Below are positions 24,420-32,011 of a DNA stretch of 34,452 nt, in pieces. The position numbers and the translations under genes are program-made. The notes under the pieces were generated by a model. It was not told the origin of the DNA. It ran no database searches and was given only the letters and a program-made list of their open reading frames with translations. How positions within the stretch are numbered: position 1 is the first letter of the stretch; the number at the start of each line of letters is the position of its first letter. This stretch comes from Alphaproteobacteria bacterium (GTDB lineage: Bacteria; Pseudomonadota; Alphaproteobacteria; Micavibrionales; Micavibrionaceae). Where the stretch lies: the NCBI GenBank assembly GCA_018399685.1, contig JAGYOK010000023.1, forward strand, positions 1-34,452, written 5' to 3'.

Positions 24420-25316
24420 ATGCTTATCATAATGCTTCTTACAGAGCGTTTAACAACGAGCCTGAACGCTGTTAAGGCTTGTTTGATGCCAATGCTCGCT
24501 GTTTTTTGTGTAGCGGCCCCATATGCGGCTGCGCTGGCGCAGGATGTCCCGCCAGCGGTTCCGGTTAGTGCGGTAAAAACCCAAAGCCTGCCATTACCCG
24601 AACCGGTATATGCAAGCCCTGCTGGAGAGCAAAATTATCTCAAAAAGGTTTTAAAGCCGGTAAAACCTAAAGGAAAAGGTTTTCACGTTCTTGAGCTGTT
24701 TACAACGCAGGCCTGCCCGTTTAGCCCAAAAGCCGATGCCATGATGGAAAAATATTCCGCGCTTCCCCATGTCATCGCCCTTTCGTGTCATGTTGATTAT
24801 TTTGATGTAAAGCAAGGATCGTTGTCGCAGCCGCTCTGCTCGTCATGGCAGGCGCGTTATGAGGCCTCTTTAAAGAGAGCTTCGAAATACACACCACAAA
24901 TGGTGATTAATGGCCGTTTTGATGCGGCGGGCTATTTGCCGGATAAAATAGCCAAAGCCTTTAAGAGCGCCCATGAATATCCGGTTGAGCCTTTGAGCGT
25001 TAATTTTTTGGCACTTGTAGGGGATGAGCCACCATCCTATCAGGTCGATCTGCCGGAGCGCAAAGAGGGGCGCTATCACCTCTGGCGCATTGCATATGAC
25101 CAGCCCCATTATCTTACGGTAAAAGAAGGAACAAACGCTGGCAAAGAGATGGTGTATTATAACGTGGTGTCTCAAGCAGAGTTTCTAGGAAGCTGGGACG
25201 GGCACTCAAAAAATATGGTTATTGAATCCGGTATGCCCGAAGGCATAAAAGGATTTGCTTTTTTGGTGCAAGATGTAAAGAGCGGCGCCATTATCATGGC
25301 AGGCAAGAATGAATAA
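24420..25316 (+). CDS. DUF1223 family secreted thioredoxin-like protein
   Basis: This 298-residue protein matches DUF1223: VLELFTTQACPFSPKADAMM at about 90-109, then HVIALSCHVDYFD near 117-129. An N-terminal hydrophobic stretch ending around AAALAQ at residue 41 is a likely signal peptide, so the protein is probably periplasmic. In most family members the redox motif is CxxC. Here it is C99-P-F-S102, so the second Cys is lost. A proline/alanine-rich linker follows the signal. The start is ATG 24420 with CAAGG upstream; a later in-frame ATG (24432) is also possible. The biochemical role of DUF1223 is not established. The gene converges on polA. Confidence 0.85.
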   Translation: MLIIMLLTERLTTSLNAVKACLMPMLAVFCVAAPYAAALAQDVPPAVPVSAVKTQSLPLPEPVYASPAGEQNYLKKVLKPVKPKGKGFHVLELFTTQACPFSPKADAMMEKYSALPHVIALSCHVDYFDVKQGSLSQPLCSSWQARYEASLKRASKYTPQMVINGRFDAAGYLPDKIAKAFKSAHEYPVEPLSVNFLALVGDEPPSYQVDLPERKEGRYHLWRIAYDQPHYLTVKEGTNAGKEMVYYNVVSQAEFLGSWDGHSKNMVIESGMPEGIKGFAFLVQDVKSGAIIMAGKNE

Positions 25317-25336
25317 TCTTATATAAAAAACACAGC

Positions 25337-25495
25337 GAGACCATCCTTTGAAAAAGGACGGCCTCAACTTTCCGTGTGTGGGGAACTGTATAAAAAGAGC
25401 CTTATGTGTGTGCAGACCGGCTCTTAATTAAAATCACGGTGTATGTTCTAGTGTGTGGGGGGAAGAAACATGCTGCCCCGTGATTTAATACAGTT
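25337..25495 (-). other. Strongly folded intergenic region between DUF1223 gene and polA
   Basis: Four helices are visible. Bases 25384-25391 pair with 25488-25495 and enclose two hairpins: 25395-25401 with 25419-25425, and 25431-25439 with 25478-25486. The second continues inward as 25441-25447 with 25467-25473. A separate 13-pair stem (25337-25349 with 25353-25365) is complete only with G-U pairs on the minus strand. U-runs follow two of the hairpins on the minus strand, so they probably terminate polA transcription. The 10-base word GTGTGTGGGG occurs at 25374 and 25451. The three-way layout exceeds what a terminator needs. Confidence 0.5.
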
Positions 25496-25577
25496 ATACA
25501 TAATACCGAATCGGGTGTCAATAAAAAATACTAAAAAATGCATAAAAAGACCAAAAATATACTTAATGGTTAAATAC

Positions 25578-28382
25578 TCAATGTGCCAAAGCCCAGTTTT
25601 TGCCTTTTCCACCTTCTGCAATCAAGGGAACGGATATATCCACGCCATTGATATTAAATGAATTTTCCAAAGTTTCACAAGCAACCACCATGGTTTTTTC
25701 TACTTCGGCTTCAGGAACCTCTAAAATCAGCTCATCATGCACTTGCAAAAGCATTTTTGCCGACAGATTAGAATTTTTTAAAGCGGCGGGCATGCGTGCC
25801 ATGGCAATTTTCATGATATCGGCAGCAGTGCCTTGCAGCGGAGCATTAATCGCTTGCCGCTCGGCAGCGTTAACTCGCGCATGGTTTTTGTCTTTAATCC
25901 CCGGAATAAAGCATTTGCGGCCATATAGCGTCACGACAAAACCCCGATCCTTGGCCACTTGCTTGGTTGTTTCCATGTAATCCCGGATTTCATGAAATTG
26001 TGAAAGATAGCGGTTTATGAAATTAGCCGCCTCTCCCACCGGACAGCCGAGCTGTTTTGCCAGCCCGAAACCCGATATGCCATAGATAATACCAAAGTTA
26101 ACGGCCTTGGCCTGACGGCGGATATCCGGGGTTACCTCATCAAAGGGCACACCAAAAACGCGGCTGGCCGTGAGCTTGTGAATATCCACCCCGTCTTTAA
26201 ATGCTTGTTTAAGAGCGGCCACATCGGCCATTTCCGCAGCCAGCCGCAGCTCGACCTGAGAGTAATCCACACTAATCAGGACGTGCCCTTCTTTGGCAAT
26301 AAAGGCTTCGCGTATACGTCGGCCTTCCTCGGTGCGTATGGGGATATTCTGCAAGTTAGGATCAGATGAAGACAAGCGCCCCGTACTCGTCCCCGTCATG
26401 TGATAAGAGGTGTGCACGCGCCCCGAAAGGGGGTTTATCTGCTGTTGCAGGGCGTCTGTATAAGTAGATTTAAGTTTTGACAAGCTCCGATGCTCCAGAA
26501 CTTTGGAGACAATCTCGTGCCCCTCAAGGCTCAGCTTTTCCAGTATATCCACACTGGTAGAGTAAACTTTGGTCTTGGTCTTTTTCCCACCTTGTAAGCC
26601 CATCTCGTCAAACAGGACTTCACCAACCTGTTTTGGCGAGGCGATATTAAACGGGTGTCCGGCCATCTCGTGAATTTCTTCTTCCAGCGCAGCCAGCTTT
26701 TTACCGAATTCCTCGCTCATCTCATGCAAGACCTTGGGGTCAACTTTCACGCCCTCAAGCTCCATGCGAGCGATAACGGGGATCAGCGGGCGCTCGATAT
26801 CCTCATAAACCCGCAGCATTTTCTCGCCCGCCAGACGGGGCTTGAACACATGATACAGTCGCAAGGTTACGTCCGCATCCTCGGCGGCATAATCAACCGC
26901 TTCTTTAATGCCGACTTTATCAAAAGTAACCTGGTACTTGCCCTTACCGGCTACCTCGGAATATTTGATCGGCGTGTGCTCCAGATAAAGCGCAGAAAGA
27001 TTATCCATGGAGTGGCTATGGCTTGCCCCGTCCAGCACATAACTCATCAGCATCGTATCATCGCTTGGAGTAATCTCGATGCCTTCCTTGGCAAACATCT
27101 GCCAGTCATATTTCATGTTATGACCGATCTTCAATACGCCCTTATCCTCGAGCAGAGGCTTTAGCAGCTTGATACAAAGCGCCTTATTCATTTGCGGAAT
27201 GTCACCTTCATTGGAGGCCGCGCCGAACAGATCGGTTTCCTGCGCATGGGCTAAAGGAATATACGCCGCTTTACCCGGCTCACAAGCCATAGAGATTCCA
27301 ACCAGACCGGCCTTGGCAGGCGTAAGCCCCGTAGTTTCCGTATCAATCGCCACATGACCGATTTCATAAGCCTTCGCAATCCACTTATTCAGCGTTTTCT
27401 CATCATTAATCAGCGTGTATTTATTATCACATATGGGGGGGGATTTCTCCTCCGCTTCCTCGGCAATTTTTTCTACCGGAGGAGGGGCGATACTCACCGG
27501 AGTGCCGCCCAATCTCTTAATAATCGAATTAAAAGCATGTTTTTCTAAAAACGCCATAAGCTCCGGCTTGTCTGGATCGTGCGCTTTTAAAGCTTCCAGC
27601 GGCAGAGGTACCGGCGCATTTTCATCCAGCTTAACCAGCTTTTTTGAAATGCGGGCATATTCGGCATGTTCGATAAGTTTTTCACGGCGCTTGGGCTGTT
27701 TAATCTCGCCCGCCCGCTCCAGTAATTCCTCTAGCGAGCCATATTCATTAATCAGCTCAGCCGCAATTTTAATGCCAATGCCCGGCACGCCCGGCACGTT
27801 ATCTGTACTGTCTCCGGCCAAAGCCTGTACGTCTACCACCTTATCCGGCGTAACCCCGAATTTTTCAAATACGGCGGCCTCATCCACCCAGCTTCCTTTC
27901 ATCGGATCGAGCATGCGTACACCGGGGCGAACAAGCTGCATCAGGTCTTTATCCGAAGAGACAACTACCACCTTTTTACCCTCTTTCAGGGCAAGGCGCG
28001 TATAAGCCGCGATCAGATCATCCGCCTCATAGCCTTCGACCTCTAAAGCCGGAATATCAAAAGCTCGCGTAGCATCGCGGATAAGCGGGAATTGCGGGAT
28101 AAGATCTTCGGGCGTTTCATCACGGTTTGCCTTGTACTGCGGGTAAATATCATTGCGGAAATTCACCCGCGCGGCATCAAAAATCACAGCAATATGGGGA
28201 GCTTTATAATCACGCAGCATCTTTAAAAGCATATTGGTAAAGCCGTATACCGCGCTCACTTCAACGCCATCAGGGTTGGTCATCCCGCTTTGCCGCGAAT
28301 AGGCAAAAGCGTAATAGGCGCGGAATATAAATCCCGACCCGTCGATAAGGAAAAGCTCTTTTGAATCATCATCTCGTGTCAT
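25578..28382 (-). CDS. polA: DNA polymerase I
   Basis: PolA removes RNA primers and fills gaps in replication and repair. The 934-residue protein has all three domains. The 5'-3' exonuclease covers about 1-290 (FLIDGSGFIFRAYYA, DALAGDSTDNVPGVPGIG-like region). The 3'-5' proofreading exonuclease has D347 and E349 in VAIDTETTGL. The polymerase has motif A DYSQVELRLAA, motif B RRQAKAVNFGIIYG and motif C VHDELILE. Proofreading looks intact, unlike in Taq-type enzymes. The linker near residue 315 is encoded by a run of eight C bases. The gene follows the sugar transferase in the same direction with an 80-base gap and no clear ribosome-binding site. Confidence 0.97.
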   Translation of the reverse strand: MTRDDDSKELFLIDGSGFIFRAYYAFAYSRQSGMTNPDGVEVSAVYGFTNMLLKMLRDYKAPHIAVIFDAARVNFRNDIYPQYKANRDETPEDLIPQFPLIRDATRAFDIPALEVEGYEADDLIAAYTRLALKEGKKVVVVSSDKDLMQLVRPGVRMLDPMKGSWVDEAAVFEKFGVTPDKVVDVQALAGDSTDNVPGVPGIGIKIAAELINEYGSLEELLERAGEIKQPKRREKLIEHAEYARISKKLVKLDENAPVPLPLEALKAHDPDKPELMAFLEKHAFNSIIKRLGGTPVSIAPPPVEKIAEEAEEKSPPICDNKYTLINDEKTLNKWIAKAYEIGHVAIDTETTGLTPAKAGLVGISMACEPGKAAYIPLAHAQETDLFGAASNEGDIPQMNKALCIKLLKPLLEDKGVLKIGHNMKYDWQMFAKEGIEITPSDDTMLMSYVLDGASHSHSMDNLSALYLEHTPIKYSEVAGKGKYQVTFDKVGIKEAVDYAAEDADVTLRLYHVFKPRLAGEKMLRVYEDIERPLIPVIARMELEGVKVDPKVLHEMSEEFGKKLAALEEEIHEMAGHPFNIASPKQVGEVLFDEMGLQGGKKTKTKVYSTSVDILEKLSLEGHEIVSKVLEHRSLSKLKSTYTDALQQQINPLSGRVHTSYHMTGTSTGRLSSSDPNLQNIPIRTEEGRRIREAFIAKEGHVLISVDYSQVELRLAAEMADVAALKQAFKDGVDIHKLTASRVFGVPFDEVTPDIRRQAKAVNFGIIYGISGFGLAKQLGCPVGEAANFINRYLSQFHEIRDYMETTKQVAKDRGFVVTLYGRKCFIPGIKDKNHARVNAAERQAINAPLQGTAADIMKIAMARMPAALKNSNLSAKMLLQVHDELILEVPEAEVEKTMVVACETLENSFNINGVDISVPLIAEGGKGKNWALAH

Positions 28383-28461
28383 GAATCGCCAGAGTAAAGT
28401 ATGTGATGGTAAAGTCCATAGGAGAGTTAGGGATTGTCCCTAAGTTATAAATAAAAACCTG

Positions 28462-29061
28462 TTATCCTATGTCCGGTTCCGGCGCAGATGAAACCTGGGC
28501 ATCTTTTCTATTATGCGGAGCTTTAAGATTTGCAAGCAAACCTGTAACAGGTGTTAAGGCGCATGTTTTTAAATCAACCAGCAGGGATTGGGTATCAACA
28601 TATAAATGATCCATCTCCAGTATTTGCTGTGCGGTGAAATTGTTTTTTCCGGCAATTTGAGCAAATCCGGTAAGGCCGGGTTTAACCTGATGCCTTTTCT
28701 CATCCATGGAAAGGGGAGAGTGTAAAGGAACGGCGCGCGGGCCTACGGAACTCATTTCTCCTTTTAGGATGTTTACAAACTGGGGGATTTCGTCAATGCG
28801 GATTTTTCTTATCGCTTTACCAAGGAGCGTTGTTCTTTCATCATCGGGAAGCGGCTTGCCTGACTCATCCACAGTGTCCTTCATGGATTTTATTTTATAG
28901 ATATTAAACGGCTCTTTATTTAAGCCCAGACGGGTTTGGGTATATATCGGAAATGAACGGTTGGTGATGGCCATAGCAAAACATGCAGCCAAAGCCACTG
29001 GCGCTGTCATAACAATTCCTGTAGCTGCAAGGGTAACATCGAAAATGCGTTTTAAGTCCAT
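28462..29061 (-). CDS. Polyprenyl-phosphate sugar-1-phosphate transferase (PglC/WcaJ-like)
   Basis: Enzymes of this family move a sugar-1-phosphate from a UDP-sugar to undecaprenyl phosphate, the first membrane step in capsule, exopolysaccharide or glycan synthesis. The 199-residue protein is the small, PglC-sized form. It has a re-entrant membrane helix at about 8-35, IYKIKSM at 54-60, and the catalytic Asp-Glu pair D90-E91 in RIDEIPQFVNILKG. SSVGPRAV and KPGLTGFAQI follow. No other glycan genes are near, so the product is unknown. The upstream gap contains a terminator that could control its expression. Confidence 0.9.
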   Translation of the reverse strand: MDLKRIFDVTLAATGIVMTAPVALAACFAMAITNRSFPIYTQTRLGLNKEPFNIYKIKSMKDTVDESGKPLPDDERTTLLGKAIRKIRIDEIPQFVNILKGEMSSVGPRAVPLHSPLSMDEKRHQVKPGLTGFAQIAGKNNFTAQQILEMDHLYVDTQSLLVDLKTCALTPVTGLLANLKAPHNRKDAQVSSAPEPDIG

Positions 29062-29102
29062 CTACACAGCTTACACCAAGTTTGTTATAAATACAAAAAC
29101 CA

Positions 29103-29160
29103 CCAAAAAAGAAGCCCCAGAAAACTTAATAAAACAGGGATTCTTCCAAAAAAGAAGCCC
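29103..29160. repeat. 15-bp direct repeat
   Basis: CCAAAAAAGAAGCCC occurs at 29103-29117 and 29146-29160. On the minus strand each copy supplies a U-run after a G/C-rich stem. The pair may be a duplicated terminator end. Confidence 0.7.
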
Positions 29161-29181
29161 TGGAAACGTATTTCCGAGGGC
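29148..29181 (-). terminator. Rho-independent terminator ahead of the sugar transferase gene
   Basis: On the minus strand GCCCT and GGAAA pair with TTTCC and AGGGC (29157-29166 with 29171-29181, one bulged base). TTCTTTTTT follows at once. It lies about 90 bases before the sugar transferase start, so it either ends a small RNA or attenuates that gene. Confidence 0.75.
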
Positions 29182-29416
29182 CTTTGAGTTTGGGGTGATA
29201 AGCTGACGAAACTACCAGATAACTTCGTCAGCAGCGGGTTGAACCGTTTTCACCATTCGGGCTTGTTTTTGTTTTTATTAATGCCCGGGCGTAAATCCTG
29301 ATCGTTTTCATCAAACAACGCTGCAATTAAGCAACGCAATAAGCCTGATGAATTAATTTGAAATTACCCTTGTTTACTTCCCCTATATTTTACTATTTAA
29401 GTTCGTAACTTTATTA
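29148..29416 (-). ncRNA. Candidate small RNA or attenuator leader
   Basis: The 458-base gap between rlmB and the sugar transferase holds no long gene. It does hold a strong minus-strand promoter, a terminator about 270 bases later, and stable folds between them. Bases 29202-29210 pair with 29224-29232 (9 bp), and 29258-29262 pair with 29283-29287. Two tiny frames lie inside: TTG 29339 to TGA 29250 (29 residues) and ATG 29256 to TAG 29212 (14 residues, MVKTVQPAADEVIW). They overlap as ATGGTGA. Both end in Trp before the stop. Neither has a good ribosome-binding site. It is not a recognisable tmRNA, SRP RNA or RNase P RNA. Confidence 0.5.
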
Positions 29417-29422
29417 TCTCCA

Positions 29423-29452
29423 ATAGTAACAGCACATACAGGCTTTTGTCAA
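29423..29452 (-). promoter_or_regulatory. Strong sigma-70 promoter on the minus strand
   Basis: TTGACA (29452-29447) and TACTAT (29428-29423) are 18 bases apart. It starts about 70 bases after the rlmB stop and would begin a transcript near 29416. Confidence 0.6.
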
Positions 29453-29519
29453 AAAAATTAACGATATTTTTACAAATTTTTAGACTTGACGCGTCGATTT
29501 TAACAATTTCTGATCCCAA

Positions 29520-30341
29520 TTACCCGACTGATCTTAAAGCATAAAAAGCCACAGCCGCAGCATTTGAGACATTCAGGCTTGCAATAGCGCCGCCGGTTGG
29601 CAGCCGTGTTAGTACATCACACTTTTCCTTGACCAGCGGTCTGATACCCGTTCCTTCTGAACCCAGCACGACAACTATTTTACTGCCTAGATCTAATAAT
29701 TCACCTATTTCCGTAGACCCGCGCTCATCCATGCCTAGAGCGGTATATCCGGCTTCCTTCAGGTCTTCAAGAGCACGGCTAAGGTTGGTCGCACAGGCAA
29801 CAGGAATATGATCGACAGCTCCACACGCGGTCTTGGCCAGCACACCTTCCAAAGCAGGAGCGTGTCTGGTCTGCATAACCAGCCCGTCAAGCCCGAACGC
29901 ACTGGCAGAGCGCATGATAGCGCCTACATTATGCGGGTCGGTTACCTGATCGAGCAGGGCAATAACGCTGTGCCTATTATCGTGTGTACGGATAACCAGG
30001 TCTTGTACGTCCATCTCTTCCAGCGGGTCACAGTTAAGAGCAATACCCTGATGCACAGAATCCCTTTGCATCATTTTTTCAAATTTTGCTTTTTCCAGTA
30101 TTACAGGCTCCGGCCTTTGTAATCCCAGCTTTTTTGCTTTAAGGATATCATTTTCAAATTGCCGTTGAGCCGCAGGGGTTATATAAAGCGCATGTATAGC
30201 TCTGTTCTTGTTTAGCCACGCTTCACGTACAGCATGGAGACCATATATATTCGGTTTGTGTGTGTTATTATTCCGCTGGCCTGCGGCTGGAGTTTTTTGA
30301 TTTATTACCCTTTTTTGCTGTTCTTTTTTACTTTTTTTCAT
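29520..30341 (-). CDS. rlmB: 23S rRNA (guanosine-2'-O)-methyltransferase, RlmB type
   Basis: This SpoU/TrmH-family enzyme methylates a ribose in 23S rRNA (G2251 in E. coli for RlmB). The 273-residue protein has a basic N-terminal tail, then the L30e-like substrate domain starting NIYGLHAVREAW. The knotted SPOUT domain has DPHNVGAIMRSASAFG, VVVLGSEGTGIRPLV and IASLNVSNAAAVAFY. ATG 30341 is chosen over 30416, since the longer start adds an atypical Cys-containing stretch. AAAAGG precedes ATG 30341. The choice of RlmB over other TrmH-like enzymes is based on layout and length. Confidence 0.88.
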   Translation of the reverse strand: MKKSKKEQQKRVINQKTPAAGQRNNNTHKPNIYGLHAVREAWLNKNRAIHALYITPAAQRQFENDILKAKKLGLQRPEPVILEKAKFEKMMQRDSVHQGIALNCDPLEEMDVQDLVIRTHDNRHSVIALLDQVTDPHNVGAIMRSASAFGLDGLVMQTRHAPALEGVLAKTACGAVDHIPVACATNLSRALEDLKEAGYTALGMDERGSTEIGELLDLGSKIVVVLGSEGTGIRPLVKEKCDVLTRLPTGGAIASLNVSNAAAVAFYALRSVG

Positions 30342-30466
30342 CTTTTTTGCCTTTTCCAACCGAATAACACCATTGCATACTTGACAAAAAAAGGAAAATA
30401 CCTTTTCTTCTCTCAAGCGTCTTTTGAAGGCGCGTTTTTAAAACGACCATTTTCTAAAAATAAAGT

Positions 30467-30552
30467 GGAGGGGTGGTCGAGTGGTTAAAGGCAGCGGATT
30501 GTAACTCCGCCCGCGCAAGCGTACGCAGGTTCGAATCCTGCCCCCTCCACCA
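30467..30552 (+). tRNA. tRNA-Tyr (GTA)
   Basis: The 5' acceptor arm GGAGGGG (30467-30473) pairs with CCCCTCC (30542-30548), followed by A and encoded CCA at 30550-30552. The anticodon stem GCGGA/TCCGC frames the loop with GTA at 30501-30503. The long variable arm of a class II tRNA is present, and the T arm reads GCAGGTTCGAATCCTGC. The 3' half is the probable attachment site of the element that follows. Confidence 0.96.
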
Positions 30553-30675
30553 TTTATCCTTTCATTCCTATTCATTATCGGTTATAGTTGTTCACAGAAA
30601 CAACGGTCAGCAAGGCTTTTCGCTTCGCCTACGGTTTTCTATGTTCATAACTGTTCATTCACAATCAGAACAAAA

Positions 30676-30725
30676 GGGGGCACAGAAGGGGGCAAAAGTG
30701 AAAAGACCAATATGGAGGTGCCCCC
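30676..30725 (+). promoter_or_regulatory. Hairpin masking the integrase ribosome-binding site
   Basis: GGGGGCAC (30676-30683) pairs perfectly with GTGCCCCC (30718-30725), which touches the integrase ribosome-binding site GGAGG (30714-30718) just ahead of ATG 30729. A second GGGGGCA at 30688-30694 could pair instead. The arrangement would limit integrase translation. Confidence 0.5.
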
Positions 30726-30728
30726 TAA

Positions 30729-31928
30729 ATGAAATTAACAGACATAAAATGCAAATCAGCTAAGCCCAGTAACAAATCTGTGAAGATGTCAGATGGTGGG
30801 GGCATGTATTTAGAAATCATGCCTAATGGTTCAAAATATTGGCGTTTGAAATATAGGATTAGGGTCAAGGATCAGGAAAAATTAAAAGAAAAACGCCTAG
30901 CCCTTGGTGTTTATCCTGAAATTTCATTAAAAGAAGCGAGAGAGCGTAGAGATGAGGCCAAAAGTTTGCTTGAACAAGGTAAAGACCCCTCACTAGAAAA
31001 GAAAAAGAAAAAGGCACTATCTCAAGAAAGCAATGTTAATACGTTCGAGGCTGTGGCTCTTGAATGGTACGAAGTTAATAAATCAAAATGGTCAGAGCGT
31101 TATGCCGATGGCGTGCTTACACGCCTTGAAACTTATATCTTCCCTGAAATAGGGAGTTATCCCATTACAGAAATAGAGCCGCCACTTCTTTTGCAGACCA
31201 TAAGAAAGATTGAAAACCGTCCAGCTATTGAAATTGCAAAACGGCAATTACAAAAATGTAGTGAGGTTTTTTGCTATGCCATTGCTTGCGGTAAAGGCAT
31301 TCGTGATCCTTCATCTGATATAAAAGCGGCATTAAGACCTCAAAAAACATCGCACTACGCGGCGTTAGATGTCAAAGAGCTGCCAGAGTTCCTGCAAGTG
31401 CTCGAACGCAATGAGGCGCGCCTATATCGAAATACAATGAATGCGATAAAACTTCTTATGCTTACATTCGTTAGGACGAGTGAGCTTATTAATGCTACTT
31501 GGGATGAAATTGATTTTGAGCGTAAGGAGTGGATTATTCCGGCTGAGCGTATGAAGATGGATAAGGAGCACCTTGTACCTCTGTCGCGCCAAGTAATTGA
31601 AATCCTCATAGACCAAAAAGAAATAGCAGGGGATTGGCCGCTTGTGTTCCCAAGCTCCGTTAGGCCGAAGCAATCTATCAGCAATAATACTGTATTAGGC
31701 GCTATTAAGCGTATGGGCTATCAAGGCCGTATGACAGGACATGGTTTTAGGGCTTTGGCTATGAGCACCATCAAACAAGAACTAGGCTACCGCCACGAGG
31801 TTGTTGATCGTCAGCTTGCCCATTCACCACGTAATAAGATTGACGCAGCCTATGATCGCGCCCTGTTCCTTGAAGAGCGGAAGAAAATGATGCAAGAATG
31901 GGCTGATTATATTGATGCGCTTGTTTAA
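30729..31928 (+). CDS. Tyrosine-type integrase with P4-like arm-binding domain
   Basis: This site-specific recombinase inserts and excises the element at tRNA-Tyr. The 399-residue protein has the DUF4102/arm-DNA-binding N-terminus at about 1-90 (KLTDIKCKSAKP, then LALGVYPEISLKEARERRDEA). A SAM-like core-binding domain lies at about 103-200, and the catalytic domain follows. The catalytic residues appear complete: R249 (FVRTSEL), H338 and R341 (HGFRA), H365 (LAHSPRN) and the nucleophile Y375 (AAYDRALF). The ribosome-binding site GGAGG at 30714 fixes the start, though it may be hidden in a hairpin. It lies right beside the tRNA gene, as is usual for this family. Confidence 0.95.
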   Translation: MKLTDIKCKSAKPSNKSVKMSDGGGMYLEIMPNGSKYWRLKYRIRVKDQEKLKEKRLALGVYPEISLKEARERRDEAKSLLEQGKDPSLEKKKKKALSQESNVNTFEAVALEWYEVNKSKWSERYADGVLTRLETYIFPEIGSYPITEIEPPLLLQTIRKIENRPAIEIAKRQLQKCSEVFCYAIACGKGIRDPSSDIKAALRPQKTSHYAALDVKELPEFLQVLERNEARLYRNTMNAIKLLMLTFVRTSELINATWDEIDFERKEWIIPAERMKMDKEHLVPLSRQVIEILIDQKEIAGDWPLVFPSSVRPKQSISNNTVLGAIKRMGYQGRMTGHGFRALAMSTIKQELGYRHEVVDRQLAHSPRNKIDAAYDRALFLEERKKMMQEWADYIDALV

Positions 31929-32011
31929 GGGCTAAACCTGACAAATGTTCCTTCTCGCTTTCTTATAGTGCATTAGTTATGCTATTTCATGGGCAGACAT
32001 GAGAGGTGATT

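Noticed and set aside
27415-28005. Plus-strand frame of 196 codons opposite polA
   Set aside because: A serine-rich antisense shadow of the 5' exonuclease region, with no start signal.
28961-29206. Plus-strand 81-codon frame over the sugar transferase start
   Set aside because: It runs antisense through a clear gene and through the terminator hairpin.
29148-29416. tmRNA, SRP RNA or RNase P RNA in the rlmB-sugar transferase gap
   Set aside because: I looked for a tmRNA tag frame, the SRP tetraloop motif and RNase P core sequence and found none. The region is left as an unassigned candidate RNA.
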